Shown: positions 33,848 to 43,101, counted from the stretch's first letter. The stretch is DNA of 64,000 bases from Roseovarius salincola (GCF_026891095.1 NZ_JAPTNL010000002.1:248001-312000); one strand, 5' to 3'. The notes: generated by a model not told the origin, from the sequence alone. Numbers and translations: made by a program.

Positions 33848-34893
33848 CGCGCCACCAGCTCCCACGAGAGCGGGGTTCCGGCCTTGATGTGGGTGTTGGC
33901 CCGGCTTTGCAGGAGCGCATCGTAGTGGCGAGTGTGCAGTCCGGTCGCGGGGCGGATGGAGCGGAGGTTATCCGGGGTGAAGGCCTCACCGGCGGGGATG
34001 TCGCGGATGGCGAATAGCGAGCGGCGGAAATCGCGCGAGCGCGTTTCCTTGGCGGTGGGTTCATAGCGGATCTGCCCGATGGCCTGTTCGGCGGCACGAA
34101 CATCGGCGACCATGTCGGCGAATTCCTGCGGCTCCATTGAAAAAGCTGAATCCGGGCCACCATCGGCGCGCGACAATGTCAGGTGTTTTTCGATTACGCG
34201 GCCCCCCAGCACCGTCGCCGCGACCGGCGCGGTGCTGCCAGGCGTGTGATCCGAGAGCCCGACGACTGTTCCGAAAAGCTGCGCCATATGCGGCAGGGTG
34301 GCCAGATTGGCCTCGTCGATGGGCGCGGGATAGGCGGCGGTGCATTTGAGCAGGATAATCTGATCGCAACCCGCCACGCGGGCGGTGTGCACGGCCTCGT
34401 CGATCTCGGAAAGGGTGCCCATTCCGGTCGAGATGATCATCGGCTTGCCCAGTCCCGCGACACGGCGGATGAGAGGGATATCGACCAGTTCGCTGGATGC
34501 GATCTTGTAGGCGGGCACGTCGAGGCTTTCCAGAAGGTCGACGGCCGATGCATCGAAGGGCGTGGAGAAGGCCACGAGCCCAAGGTCGCGCGCATGGCTC
34601 ATCAGCGGCTGGTGCCAGGCCCAGGGCAGGCTGGCCTCCTGATAGAGCTGATAGAGCGTCTTGCCCTCCCATATGGTGCCGTCAACACGGAATTCGGGTG
34701 AATCAGAGTCGAATGTCAACGTGTCGGCGGTATAGGTCTGTAGCTTGATCGCGTTGGCGCCGGCATCTGCGGCGGCATCGACGATACGTTTGGCGCGCTC
34801 GAGGTCGTGGTTATGGTTCGCCGACAGTTCGGCGATGATGAAACTGGGATGACCGGGGCCGATGGGACGGTTGGCGATGGTGATCGTATCCAT
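33844..34893 (-). CDS. pseI: Pseudaminic acid synthase
   Basis: A 349-residue enzyme condensing phosphoenolpyruvate with 2,4-diacetamido-2,4,6-trideoxy-L-altrose to give pseudaminic acid. The NeuB-type barrel shows FIIAELSANHNHDLERA at the N-terminus, IIST(G)MGTLSEI, CTAAYPAP, GLSDHTPGS and IEKHLTLSRADGGPDSAF. The C-terminal SAF domain (about 285-349, RRSLFAIRDIPAGEAF) is present, unlike in the NeuB-like protein at 16 kb. The ATG at 34893 is chosen for the GAGGAGC six bases upstream. It is the last gene of the pse operon. Confidence 0.92.
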   Translation of the reverse strand: MDTITIANRPIGPGHPSFIIAELSANHNHDLERAKRIVDAAADAGANAIKLQTYTADTLTFDSDSPEFRVDGTIWEGKTLYQLYQEASLPWAWHQPLMSHARDLGLVAFSTPFDASAVDLLESLDVPAYKIASSELVDIPLIRRVAGLGKPMIISTGMGTLSEIDEAVHTARVAGCDQIILLKCTAAYPAPIDEANLATLPHMAQLFGTVVGLSDHTPGSTAPVAATVLGGRVIEKHLTLSRADGGPDSAFSMEPQEFADMVADVRAAEQAIGQIRYEPTAKETRSRDFRRSLFAIRDIPAGEAFTPDNLRSIRPATGLHTRHYDALLQSRANTHIKAGTPLSWELVAR

Positions 34894-34911
34894 GGTGTCG
34901 CTCCTCATGTC

Positions 34912-35976
34912 TTACGGATTGGCGGCCAGCGCGTTGCACAGGATGCGGGCCATATTGCGCGCCCCGTCGGCGCCGCTCAGCATGGCGGCGCGATGCGACA
35001 GAAAGGCGAGATCCTCGGGTGCATTCCTGAACAGCGTCAGATGATCGGCCAGGGTCCGGGGGTTGTGGATAGCGCGCAGGTCGATGACGAGCGCGGCGCG
35101 TTCGCGCGCCATGACGCGCCCGACCATTTCCTGATTATCGGCGATGATCAGGATGATCGAGGGCAAGCCCAGCATGTTGCGCTCCCAGGTCATGGTGCCG
35201 CCCGCGCCGATAGCGAGGTCGGCGCGGCACATCAGATTTGCTACGTCGGGCGTGTCCACATGCAGGGCGACACGTGGCCCAAGCCGCGCGACAGCCGCGC
35301 GCAGAAGGGCAAGTTGAGGCGAAGCAGAACCTGATACAACGTCGATTTCAACGTCGGGGAGCGCCGCCGCAGTGATGTTCAGAAGCGTATGTGTGATGGC
35401 ATGCGGATCGGTGCCGCCCGTTGCGATCAGCACCCGTTCCAACCTTGGGCCGCGCGCTGCGCGCTCTTTCAGGCAGGCATCACGGCGCTCCAGAAACTCC
35501 GGCCTGACGATCTGGTAGTCGCGGCCCGTATGGATCGCGGTTTGCGGCGGCAGGAGGCTGGCGTAATCGGCGGGGCTGCGGCCGAGATTGATGTCAAACA
35601 GGATATCCCAATCGAGAGGACGATTGGCCAGATCGTCGATCCCCGACAGATGGGTCGCGATGCTGCGATAGCGGCGGTGGTCGGTGGCATCGAGCCCGTA
35701 GTGATCGAAGAACACCCCGGCAATGCCTTGCGGATAGCGGTCTGCAAGCAGCGTGCGCGCAGCGGCTTCATCACTGATACAGTGCACCGCGGTAAAAGAC
35801 TGGAGCGCGTCGGGAAAGAGATCGGGCGCTTCGGGGTTGCACAAAAGTACGGGAAACAGGCCGCATTCGCGCAGATGACCGGCAAGGATTCCGACGCGGC
35901 GGATATGCCCCGACCCGATCATGGGGGTGCCGTCGGCGCGGATCGCAATGACCGGTGCGGTTGCCATGTCAGCCAT
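34912..35976 (-). CDS. pseG: UDP-sugar hydrolase PseG
   Basis: A 354-residue GT-B-like hydrolase that removes UDP from UDP-2,4-diacetamido-2,4,6-trideoxy-L-altrose, the substrate step before PseI. The N-terminal motif IAIRADGTPMIGSGHIRRVG and the C-terminal GGTMTWERNMLGLPSI are family hallmarks. The ATG at 35976 overlaps the stop of the VOC-ACP gene by 8 bases; a second ATG is three codons downstream. Gap to pseI: 18 bases. Confidence 0.92.
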   Translation of the reverse strand: MADMATAPVIAIRADGTPMIGSGHIRRVGILAGHLRECGLFPVLLCNPEAPDLFPDALQSFTAVHCISDEAAARTLLADRYPQGIAGVFFDHYGLDATDHRRYRSIATHLSGIDDLANRPLDWDILFDINLGRSPADYASLLPPQTAIHTGRDYQIVRPEFLERRDACLKERAARGPRLERVLIATGGTDPHAITHTLLNITAAALPDVEIDVVSGSASPQLALLRAAVARLGPRVALHVDTPDVANLMCRADLAIGAGGTMTWERNMLGLPSIILIIADNQEMVGRVMARERAALVIDLRAIHNPRTLADHLTLFRNAPEDLAFLSHRAAMLSGADGARNMARILCNALAANP

Positions 35977-36685
35977 CCGGAAGGCCCCCGAGCGCGGACA
36001 GAAAGGCATCGTAGCTTTTGAGTTCGCCCAGCATCTGCGAGGGCAGCGTCACATCGAAGCGGCGTTCGATCTCCATGATGAGGCGCATGTGCTGAAGAGA
36101 ATCCCAGTGTTTCATCTCTGTCGCGCGCCATTGCGCCGGATCATTGGGCAAAGCGCCGGGAAAGATGCTGGCGAAAGCCTCCTGCAGCGTCCGGGCCATA
36201 TCGGTATCGGAACTGGCGGCCGCCGGCGCGGGCGCGGGTGCAATCTGGGATTGCGGCCAAAGGGATCCATACGCCTCGACCAGTTCGAAGAGGCCATGTG
36301 CCGGGTGCATCAGGAAGGCGACGCGCCGCCCGTCATAGGCATCGTCGTGTTTCGCTGCCGCAACGACGCGACAACCAGATCGCCCGGCAATGGCCAGCGC
36401 GGCATCGAGATCGGCGACGGCATGACAAAGGTGATAGGCACCGCCACCTGAGGCGGCATGGGCCGCTATGGGTGAGTCGCCGTCTTCAGGCAGGCCGAGG
36501 ATCTCGATGCAGAGGTCGCCCCCGAATCCGACGAAGAGGAAATGCACCTTCTGGGCGGCGTTCCAGCCGGGGCCTCGCAGCACGCGCGCATTGGGCATGG
36601 CGAGGTAATGCCGGGAGGTGTCTTCGAAACGGTCGGTGGTGACGGCGACATGGTCGACCCAGAGCGCGCCGATCTCTGCAAACAT
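35969..36685 (-). CDS. VOC domain fused to an acyl carrier protein
   Basis: A 238-residue two-domain protein. Residues 8-138 are a VOC (glyoxalase/methylmalonyl-CoA epimerase-like) fold. Its probable metal ligands are His12 (VDHVAV), Glu61, His85 (AYHLCHAV) and Glu134 (GLFELVEAYG). A Pro/Ala linker (145-160) joins a C-terminal acyl carrier protein (162-235) with the phosphopantetheine site Ser196 in KHWDSLQHM. It sits between the FkbH fusion gene and pseG, 15 bases after the first and overlapping the second. It probably carries the acyl group made by the FkbH domain. The VOC role is unknown. Confidence 0.8.
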   Translation of the reverse strand: MFAEIGALWVDHVAVTTDRFEDTSRHYLAMPNARVLRGPGWNAAQKVHFLFVGFGGDLCIEILGLPEDGDSPIAAHAASGGGAYHLCHAVADLDAALAIAGRSGCRVVAAAKHDDAYDGRRVAFLMHPAHGLFELVEAYGSLWPQSQIAPAPAPAAASSDTDMARTLQEAFASIFPGALPNDPAQWRATEMKHWDSLQHMRLIMEIERRFDVTLPSQMLGELKSYDAFLSALGGLPDG

Positions 36686-36700
36686 CGTGAACCTCGTAAA

Positions 36701-38974
36701 CTACACGCTTGAGATGTATTCGAACCAATCCGGAAACGCCACAGGCTTGTCGAGCGCGCACGCGAAGACTCCGTCCGGCTGCGCGGCAAAATCGTGGCGG
36801 GCATAGACATCGCGGCAAGGTTGGTTGCGCTCGGTTTCGACAATCGGGCCAAGCAGCGTGGCGCAGCCGCGCGCCAAGGCGCGACGGCATATCTCGGCCA
36901 GGATCGCCGTCTCGACGCCGCGTCCGAGGACCCGACAAGACATGACGAAATTCTCGATGCGGGCCGCATCGGGGACCGTGGCCCCATAGGTCACGACCAG
37001 CGCCGCGATCACCTCGTCCGAGCCGAATTTGTCTTTGATCCGAACAGTCAGGATATCACCGTTTTCGGCCCGAATAGTATCTAATTTCTGTTCTGAATAC
37101 CGGATCGTCGTGGTGTTGAACTGATTGGTCTTGGCAAACAGCTGCAGCGCCCGCGCGCGGGTGGCGTCGCGCATGGTGGCGATCTCGATCTTCATGCCGA
37201 GTTTGCGCAGAAAGCTCTGTTTGTCGGGTGCGCTTTGCTCGACTTGCAGGATCTGCTGGCGAATCCTGTATTTCGTGGCGCGATCCCTGTCCTGATCCAG
37301 CAGTTGCAGTGCGCAAAGTGCGGGGTGGCTGGCAAGGAAGCCGGGCCATTGCGCCACGTCGGCGGGCATTTCGGGGACAATCACACCGGGCAGGTTCTGG
37401 CGCACTTCCTCGCGTTCCATCGGGTTGTCGTCGATGAACATGAGCGATCCGGGGCCAAGGTCGATCTCGGCGGCGATCTCGGCGATGTTGGCGGATTTCG
37501 CAGACCAGTTGATCCGGTGGGTCAGAAGGTCACTTTCGCACAGGACCATGTCGGGATGATCGCGGAACGCGGCCAGTGCGGTGTTTTCGGTATTCTTGCT
37601 GCAAAGCGTCAGGACAAGGCCGCGCCCGGAGAGGGATTTCACGAAATGCTGAAAGGCGGTGAACTGGTTGCCGGGGTAATCGCTGCCAAGCTGGATGCCG
37701 AAGGTGCCGTCATCGCCGATCACGCCGCCCCAGAGCGTATTGTCGAGATCGAGTACCAAAGCCCGCGCCGTCAGCCCGTGCAGCGCCATCAGCGCGCCGG
37801 TCAGCAGGCGGTGATAGGCCGGGGTGAAGCGCGGGCCATAGGGAAAACGGCCCATTAGCCAGTACTTGCCCGAATCCGCGGCGTCATGGCCGATCTGTTC
37901 AATGATTCGTGACACCGGCAGAAGCGTGCAATCGGCCAGTTCGGTGCAGGTTTGCGCCAGTTCGCGGTTCATCCGGTCGATGGCGGCGTTCAGCGGGCCT
38001 TGCCGGGCGGTCATGTCATTCAGGCTTTGCACATGCGGACGCACCAGATGCAGGTCATGGACCAGGAAATGCCCGCCATACATTTCGCGCAAGCGGCGGA
38101 TATCATCCAAGTAGACGTCAAAGCGGCTTTCCATCTCTGAGATCGCGGTTTCTGTGGCGGGTGTCAGGGGCGGCAGGAAGTCCTCGGCCCGGTCGCAGAA
38201 CACAAGGTAGTCGGGCGGGTTTTCCGCCATATCAGAGCCGGGTGTGAGCAGCTCCAGGACCCCCTGCCCGAACGGGGGCACATGCGTCTTCAGGCGCAGA
38301 GGGCAATGAGCCTCGATGCTGCCCGACAGATTGGCGGCGACCTCGTCCCAGTTGGCTGCCCCGATGAACGCGAGCCGGGGAAGTTGAGGCGGATGGGGAT
38401 CATCGGGCAGGTTGATGGCGGTGATCTGCGGCGCAATCAGATGGTCCTTGCAGCTGTCATAGGTATCGCGGTTGAGACGTTTGACCACAAGATCGTGTTC
38501 AACAGCGTTGGCGAAATCATCGGATGGCAGGGTCTCGAAGCCGAACCTGTCATGCAGCATCAGCACGGGCGTATTGGTTGCGCGCGTTTCGCATAGCAGC
38601 CAGCGCAGGTTGAGACGTTCGAACGCGTAGCGCAGCGCGATGCTTTCCACCGTCAACCAGATGGTCAGTTCATCGTGATCGGGTGCGGTCTGGTCGGTAA
38701 GGTAGAAACCCCACCATGCCGAGCCATCGCTGGTTATGTCGAAGAAATTGAGAACGGCGACCGGCGTGGCGCCGAAACAGAGCAGAAAGACACGTCTGGC
38801 CGGATCGGATTTCGTCTTGTCCCACCAGATCATATGCGTCTCGGGCGGTATCTCGTCCTGGTTAATCATCGAGGCGCGCACATGCGGCTGGTTGCGCCAG
38901 CGCCTGATATCCTCCTTGTCGCTATCGACCGCGATCCGCAGTGTGAACTGTTCGAGATTCTGATCGAGTCTCAT
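36701..38974 (-). CDS. PseH-type acetyltransferase fused to an FkbH-type HAD protein
   Basis: A 757-residue fusion. Residues 1-175 are a GNAT domain of the PseH/RimJ kind (RRWRNQPHVRASM, then LRWLLCETRATNTPVLML), which in other species N-acetylates the UDP-4-amino-sugar. Residues 200-540 match FkbH, with an N-terminal region and a HAD domain carrying DLDNTLWGGVIG (409-420) and FIDDNPMEREEVR. Residues about 590-757 hold the C-terminal GNAT-like domain of FkbH (CRVLGRGVETAIL). FkbH enzymes load a glyceryl group from 1,3-bisphosphoglycerate onto an ACP. The gene overlaps pseF by 4 bases. Function of the fusion is inferred. Confidence 0.85.
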   Translation of the reverse strand: MRLDQNLEQFTLRIAVDSDKEDIRRWRNQPHVRASMINQDEIPPETHMIWWDKTKSDPARRVFLLCFGATPVAVLNFFDITSDGSAWWGFYLTDQTAPDHDELTIWLTVESIALRYAFERLNLRWLLCETRATNTPVLMLHDRFGFETLPSDDFANAVEHDLVVKRLNRDTYDSCKDHLIAPQITAINLPDDPHPPQLPRLAFIGAANWDEVAANLSGSIEAHCPLRLKTHVPPFGQGVLELLTPGSDMAENPPDYLVFCDRAEDFLPPLTPATETAISEMESRFDVYLDDIRRLREMYGGHFLVHDLHLVRPHVQSLNDMTARQGPLNAAIDRMNRELAQTCTELADCTLLPVSRIIEQIGHDAADSGKYWLMGRFPYGPRFTPAYHRLLTGALMALHGLTARALVLDLDNTLWGGVIGDDGTFGIQLGSDYPGNQFTAFQHFVKSLSGRGLVLTLCSKNTENTALAAFRDHPDMVLCESDLLTHRINWSAKSANIAEIAAEIDLGPGSLMFIDDNPMEREEVRQNLPGVIVPEMPADVAQWPGFLASHPALCALQLLDQDRDRATKYRIRQQILQVEQSAPDKQSFLRKLGMKIEIATMRDATRARALQLFAKTNQFNTTTIRYSEQKLDTIRAENGDILTVRIKDKFGSDEVIAALVVTYGATVPDAARIENFVMSCRVLGRGVETAILAEICRRALARGCATLLGPIVETERNQPCRDVYARHDFAAQPDGVFACALDKPVAFPDWFEYISSV

Positions 38975-39669
38975 GACGGGGACTCCTGTGAGGCGATGCG
39001 GCCGGCCATCAGCGCCCGCGCGATGTCGATATCGGCGGGCAGGTCGATGTCGATGGCCTCGGCCGGGGACAGAGCGATACCGCGCGTGCGGCTGTTCCAG
39101 ACGGTCTTGCCGTCAAGCCACGCCTGACGGCGCCCGAACACGAATTGCGCCGCGTCATGCAGGCGTGGCGGCAGATCCTGCGTGCGGGTGCGGGCATGTT
39201 CGGGGGCGATCATGCGGACGATGCCGCCTTCGAGCGCGACGGCGCGTTGCGGAGGATGCGGAAAGGGAAGGAGCGACATCACGAAATCTTCGCCTTGCGC
39301 GGCCTGCCCGGCCAGATCGGCGGCCCGCGCGAGGGTCGCGGGCTCAAGCAGGAGCGCGGTCGCGTAGATCATGCAGATCCAGTCATGACGCTGATCGGTG
39401 GTCTGGGCGAAATTGCGCATCACCACATCGAGCGGCGTATGATCATCCGACAGATCCGGCGGACGCAGGCCCGGTACATCGGCGCCGGCGGCTTTTGCGA
39501 TACCGGCAATGCTGGGGCAATCGGTGCTGACCACGACCTCGTCGAAGGCGTTCGAAGTCAGCGCGTTGGAAATCGTCCATGCGATCATCGGACGACCGCA
39601 GATATCCGCGATGTTCTTCTGTGGAACGCGCTTTGACCCTGCCCTTGCCGGAATGACGGCGATTGCCAT
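38971..39669 (-). CDS. pseF: CMP-pseudaminic acid synthetase
   Basis: A 232-residue acylneuraminate cytidylyltransferase that activates pseudaminic acid as CMP-Pse. The N-terminal CTP loop is IPARAGSKRVPQKNI, followed by VVVSTDCPSI and a catalytic region around the LHDAAQFVFG segment, as in PseF/NeuA enzymes. It lies between pseC (37-base gap) and the PseH-FkbH fusion (4-base overlap). The NeuA-HAD protein at 43.5 kb is a separate, larger relative for another nonulosonic acid. Confidence 0.9.
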   Translation of the reverse strand: MAIAVIPARAGSKRVPQKNIADICGRPMIAWTISNALTSNAFDEVVVSTDCPSIAGIAKAAGADVPGLRPPDLSDDHTPLDVVMRNFAQTTDQRHDWICMIYATALLLEPATLARAADLAGQAAQGEDFVMSLLPFPHPPQRAVALEGGIVRMIAPEHARTRTQDLPPRLHDAAQFVFGRRQAWLDGKTVWNSRTRGIALSPAEAIDIDLPADIDIARALMAGRIASQESPS

Positions 39670-39706
39670 GATGCACCTATGTCTTTGTTGGCCGGATGCG
39701 CCTGCC

Positions 39707-40885
39707 CTAGGACAACCCGAGTGTCCCGAGGCCGTTGCGCAGGCTTTCGATGACGCGGGATTGTTCCTGCCTGGTGAGTTGCGGATGCAGCGGAAGCGAC
39801 AGCGCGCCCTCGTAATAGGACTCGGCCTCGGGGCAGTGCCCGTCGCTAAAGCCGAGCCCGCGGTAATAGGGCTGCGTGTGGATCGGGATGTAGTGGACGT
39901 TCACGCCGATTCCGTCCTTGCGCAGCATGTCAAAGAGGCGCAGGCGCAGCGAGGCGCGTTCAGGCAGCGCCGGGTCAAGCTGCACGGGATAGAGATGCAG
40001 CGCCGAGCGGTTCGCGGTTTCACGCTGCTGTAGGCGCAGGGGCAGCTCTTCAAGCGCCTCGTCATAGCGCCTGGCGCGGTGATGGCGCTGTTTGACGAAA
40101 CGGTCCAGACGCTCGATCTGGCTGGCGCCGAGCGCGGCTTGCAGGTCTGTCATGCGGTAATTCAGGCCCAGATCAAGCTGCTGGTAATACCAGGGTCCGT
40201 GGCCGTCACTGGTCATGCTTCCGGGATCGCGGGTGACACCATGACTTCGCAGCATCTGAAGGCGGGCCGCCAACGCATCGTCGCGCGTGGTGACGATGCC
40301 GCCTTCGGCGGTGGTGATGATCTTGACCGGGTGAAAGGAAAATACGCAGGCATCCGAGAATCTGCAATCGCCGACCGGGGCGCCCTCATAACTGGCGCCA
40401 ATCGCGTGAGAGGCGTCTTCGATCACGTGAAAGCCGTATTCATCGGACAGCGCATGGATCGCGCGCATGTCGCAAGATTGCCCGCCGAAATGCACCGGCA
40501 TCACGATATGGGGCAGCGTCCCGTCGCGGCGCGCTTGTTCGAGCATGTCGCTGAGGCGCGTCGCACAGAGATTGAGGGTCGCCGGGTCGATATCCACGAA
40601 ATCCACATCCGCGCCGCAAAGCCGGCCTGCATTGGCCGAGGCAACGAAGCTGTTGGGCGAGGTCCAGAGGCGCTTGCCGGGGCCGAGCCCCAGCCCAAGA
40701 CAGGCGATATGCAGCGCCGAGGTGGCGCTGTTGACGGCAATGGCATTGGGTACCTTGCAGGTGGCGCGCAAGGCTTGTTCAAAGCGCGGCACCGCCGGCC
40801 CCTGGGTCAGGAAATCAGAATGCAGGACATCGACGACCGCGGCGACATCCTTGTCGCTGATCGACTGACGCCCATAGGGTATCAC
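39707..40885 (-). CDS. pseC: UDP-4-keto-sugar aminotransferase
   Basis: A 392-residue DegT/DnrJ/EryC1-family PLP aminotransferase that puts an amino group at C4 of UDP-4-keto-6-deoxy-L-AltNAc. The PLP lysine is in VFSFHPVKIITTAEGG (about residue 181). The N-terminal MIPYGRQSISDKDVAAV is typical of PseC. It overlaps pseB by 4 bases, as in most pse operons. Confidence 0.93.
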   Translation of the reverse strand: MIPYGRQSISDKDVAAVVDVLHSDFLTQGPAVPRFEQALRATCKVPNAIAVNSATSALHIACLGLGLGPGKRLWTSPNSFVASANAGRLCGADVDFVDIDPATLNLCATRLSDMLEQARRDGTLPHIVMPVHFGGQSCDMRAIHALSDEYGFHVIEDASHAIGASYEGAPVGDCRFSDACVFSFHPVKIITTAEGGIVTTRDDALAARLQMLRSHGVTRDPGSMTSDGHGPWYYQQLDLGLNYRMTDLQAALGASQIERLDRFVKQRHHRARRYDEALEELPLRLQQRETANRSALHLYPVQLDPALPERASLRLRLFDMLRKDGIGVNVHYIPIHTQPYYRGLGFSDGHCPEAESYYEGALSLPLHPQLTRQEQSRVIESLRNGLGTLGLS

Positions 40886-41892
40886 CGCCCGAACCCTGTT
40901 TCGTTCAGCAGAGCGACGATTTCCCGGTGATTCAGGAACACCGGATTGTTGCCGGAATTGTATTCGAATTCAGGCCCGACCGGCGCGCCGGTTTCGCCCA
41001 GGCGGGTGGTGGCGAAATCGACCCCGGCGTCGTTGAACTTGATGGTCGGGGTGATCGAGAAGAAATCCTGGAACTGGACGGTCTGGTGCGCGTCCTCTTC
41101 GGGGCACATGACCTCGTGCAGTTTTTCGCCGGGGCGGATGCCGACGACACGGTGTTCGAGATCGGGGGCCATTGCCTGTGCCAGATCGGTGATCCGCGTG
41201 CTGGGGATGCGGGGCACGAAAATTTCGCCGCCCCACATGCGCTCGAACGCCTTGACCACGAAATCAACGCCCTGATCGAGCGTGATCCAGAATCGGGTCA
41301 TGCGGTCATCGGTGATCGGCAGGAAATTGGCGCCTCCCTCGATCATGCGGTGAAAGAAGGGGATGACCGAACCGCGTGACCCCACCACGTTGCCATATCG
41401 CACCACGGCAAAGCGGGTGCGATTTTCTCCGACCGTGTTGTTGGCCGATACGAACAGCTTGTCCGAGACCAGTTTCGTTGCGCCGTAGAGGTTGATCGGT
41501 TTAGCGGCCTTGTCGGTGGACAGGGCGACAACTTTCTCGACACCTTGGTCGATGGCCGCGCGGATGACGTTCTCGGCGCCGGTGATGTTGGTGCGGATGC
41601 ACTCGATCGGGTTGTATTCGGCTGCGGGCACCTGTTTGAGCGCGGCTGCATGAACGACGAAATCGACCTTCTCCATCGCTTCGGTCATGCGCCGCCCGTC
41701 GCGTACATCGCCGATGAAATAGCGCAGGCGGGATTCGTCGGGGAATCTTTGCTGCATCTCGTATTGCTTGAGTTCGTCGCGGCTGTAGACGATGACGGCG
41801 GAGGGGGAATAGTCGGCAAGCAGGGTCGAGATGAAACGATTGCCGAAGGACCCGGTGCCGCCGGTCACGAGGATGCGTTTGTTGTCGAACAT
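40882..41892 (-). CDS. pseB: UDP-GlcNAc 4,6-dehydratase (inverting)
   Basis: A 336-residue NADP-dependent dehydratase/5-epimerase that opens the pathway from UDP-GlcNAc. It shows ILVTGGTGSFGNRFI and the catalytic LYGATKLVSDKLF. The C-terminal half is the FlaA1/PseB type (VVRYGNVVGSRGSVIPFF). It is the first gene of the seven-gene minus-strand pse operon. A promoter candidate is at 41941-41968. Confidence 0.95.
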   Translation of the reverse strand: MFDNKRILVTGGTGSFGNRFISTLLADYSPSAVIVYSRDELKQYEMQQRFPDESRLRYFIGDVRDGRRMTEAMEKVDFVVHAAALKQVPAAEYNPIECIRTNITGAENVIRAAIDQGVEKVVALSTDKAAKPINLYGATKLVSDKLFVSANNTVGENRTRFAVVRYGNVVGSRGSVIPFFHRMIEGGANFLPITDDRMTRFWITLDQGVDFVVKAFERMWGGEIFVPRIPSTRITDLAQAMAPDLEHRVVGIRPGEKLHEVMCPEEDAHQTVQFQDFFSITPTIKFNDAGVDFATTRLGETGAPVGPEFEYNSGNNPVFLNHREIVALLNETGFGR

Positions 41893-41940
41893 GTCTTACC
41901 CGGAACAATCATTAACTGCGCCGGTCCTATCACCAATGCG

Positions 41941-41968
41941 ATAGTATTAAAACCGTAAATCAGGTTAA
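41941..41968 (-). promoter_or_regulatory. Possible promoter of the pse operon
   Basis: On the minus strand TTAACC (41963-41968) and TACTAT (41941-41946) are separated by 16 bases, upstream of pseB. The -10 box is good, the -35 is weak, and it overlaps the end of the neighbouring gene. The 72-base gap is AT-rich, which supports a promoter. Confidence 0.35.
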
Positions 41969-43101
41969 GGTTGCGTTGCTGTCCGAGACTTCTTGTCATG
42001 TGCGGCCGCAGGGCGCGCAGGCGCGTTGAGCATGCTGATGACGCGCAGCACATCCGCCCCCAGATCCGGGGGGCAGAACATCCGTGACAGCCAGCCTGGA
42101 TCGGGCGGTGAGAAGCGCAGGTGCAGCAGATCGTCCAGTGGCCGGATCAGGTTGCTGTCCGCAAACAGGCGCTGCATCGGCGCGACCAGCGGGTCGAGCG
42201 ACCGGTCAAGATAATCGAGATGAATGATCGTGGCCACCCCCTCGCGCACGAGGTCGATCGCGGCGGTCGAGGTGCAGGTGATCCCCAGCGCCGCGTTGCG
42301 CATCGCCTCGTCCATGGTGCAGGCGGTCAGTTTCAGGTTCGCGGGCAGATCGGGGGAATGTTCTGCAAGCGAAGGATAGTCATGCCTTTCGCGGTGCAGG
42401 TGGCGGGTATTCTCGTTGGGAAGGTGGCGCAGCTTGATCCAGACCGTGCGATCCGGATTGCGCCGCGCTATGGCGGCCATGACCTTGAGCATGTGCATCC
42501 GCCCGCGCGCGGTCGAGGGGCTGAGCGCCTGGGTGAAGAAATAGATGTCGCCTTTCTCGGGGAGGGTGGCGGTCGGCGTCTTTTGCGGATGCAGGAAGGC
42601 GGGGTGGCCGAAGCCGACATGCGGCCATGCCGGGATCTCGGGTGTCGCGGGGCGGACCTCGGTGGCGTGGAACCTGTCGCAGGCACTGCGCGGAAACAGG
42701 TAGACCGCATCGCAATTGCGCCGGTTGCGCATGCCGCGATGCGGAAAGAAATCGAGCCCGCCCAGAAATGCGATGACACGTGCGCGTCCTGCTTTCTGGC
42801 GGTTGAGCGCCTTGGATAGCATGAAATCCAGATGACCGTAGACGCGGCTTGTCACAATGGCGTCGTAATGGCCTCCCATCAGCGCCTCGGTCAGGGCGGG
42901 TTTGTCCAGGATCTCATAGCGGCCGTCGGGAAGAAACTGGCGCAGCTGGCGGTCCGAAAGGGCCGTCTCGGGCAGGTAGGCGCCCATGACGATCTCGGAA
43001 GGTGCGTCGGCGTTACGCAGAAGGCCGCGCATCCGTGCGGCAAAGATCAGGGTCGAATCGTCCGAAAAGAGAAGCAGTATGCGAGGGGCGCGTCTGGTCA
43101 T
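41965..43101 (-). CDS. Putative glycosyltransferase (DUF6716-like)
   Basis: A 378-residue protein beginning at the ATG at 43101 (MTRRAPRILLLFSDDS); the frame extends to 43182. It has no membrane segment. The central and C-terminal parts (FLGGLDFFPHRGMRNR, YFFTQALSPSTARGRM, TCTSTAAIDLVREGVATII) look like a GT-B or capsule-synthesis type glycosyltransferase. From memory, they resemble DUF6716 proteins found near NeuA/NeuB genes in actinobacteria; this assignment is tentative. It overlaps the small upstream gene by 4 bases (ATGA). Confidence 0.6.
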   Translation of the reverse strand: MTRRAPRILLLFSDDSTLIFAARMRGLLRNADAPSEIVMGAYLPETALSDRQLRQFLPDGRYEILDKPALTEALMGGHYDAIVTSRVYGHLDFMLSKALNRQKAGRARVIAFLGGLDFFPHRGMRNRRNCDAVYLFPRSACDRFHATEVRPATPEIPAWPHVGFGHPAFLHPQKTPTATLPEKGDIYFFTQALSPSTARGRMHMLKVMAAIARRNPDRTVWIKLRHLPNENTRHLHRERHDYPSLAEHSPDLPANLKLTACTMDEAMRNAALGITCTSTAAIDLVREGVATIIHLDYLDRSLDPLVAPMQRLFADSNLIRPLDDLLHLRFSPPDPGWLSRMFCPPDLGADVLRVISMLNAPARPAAAHDKKSRTATQP

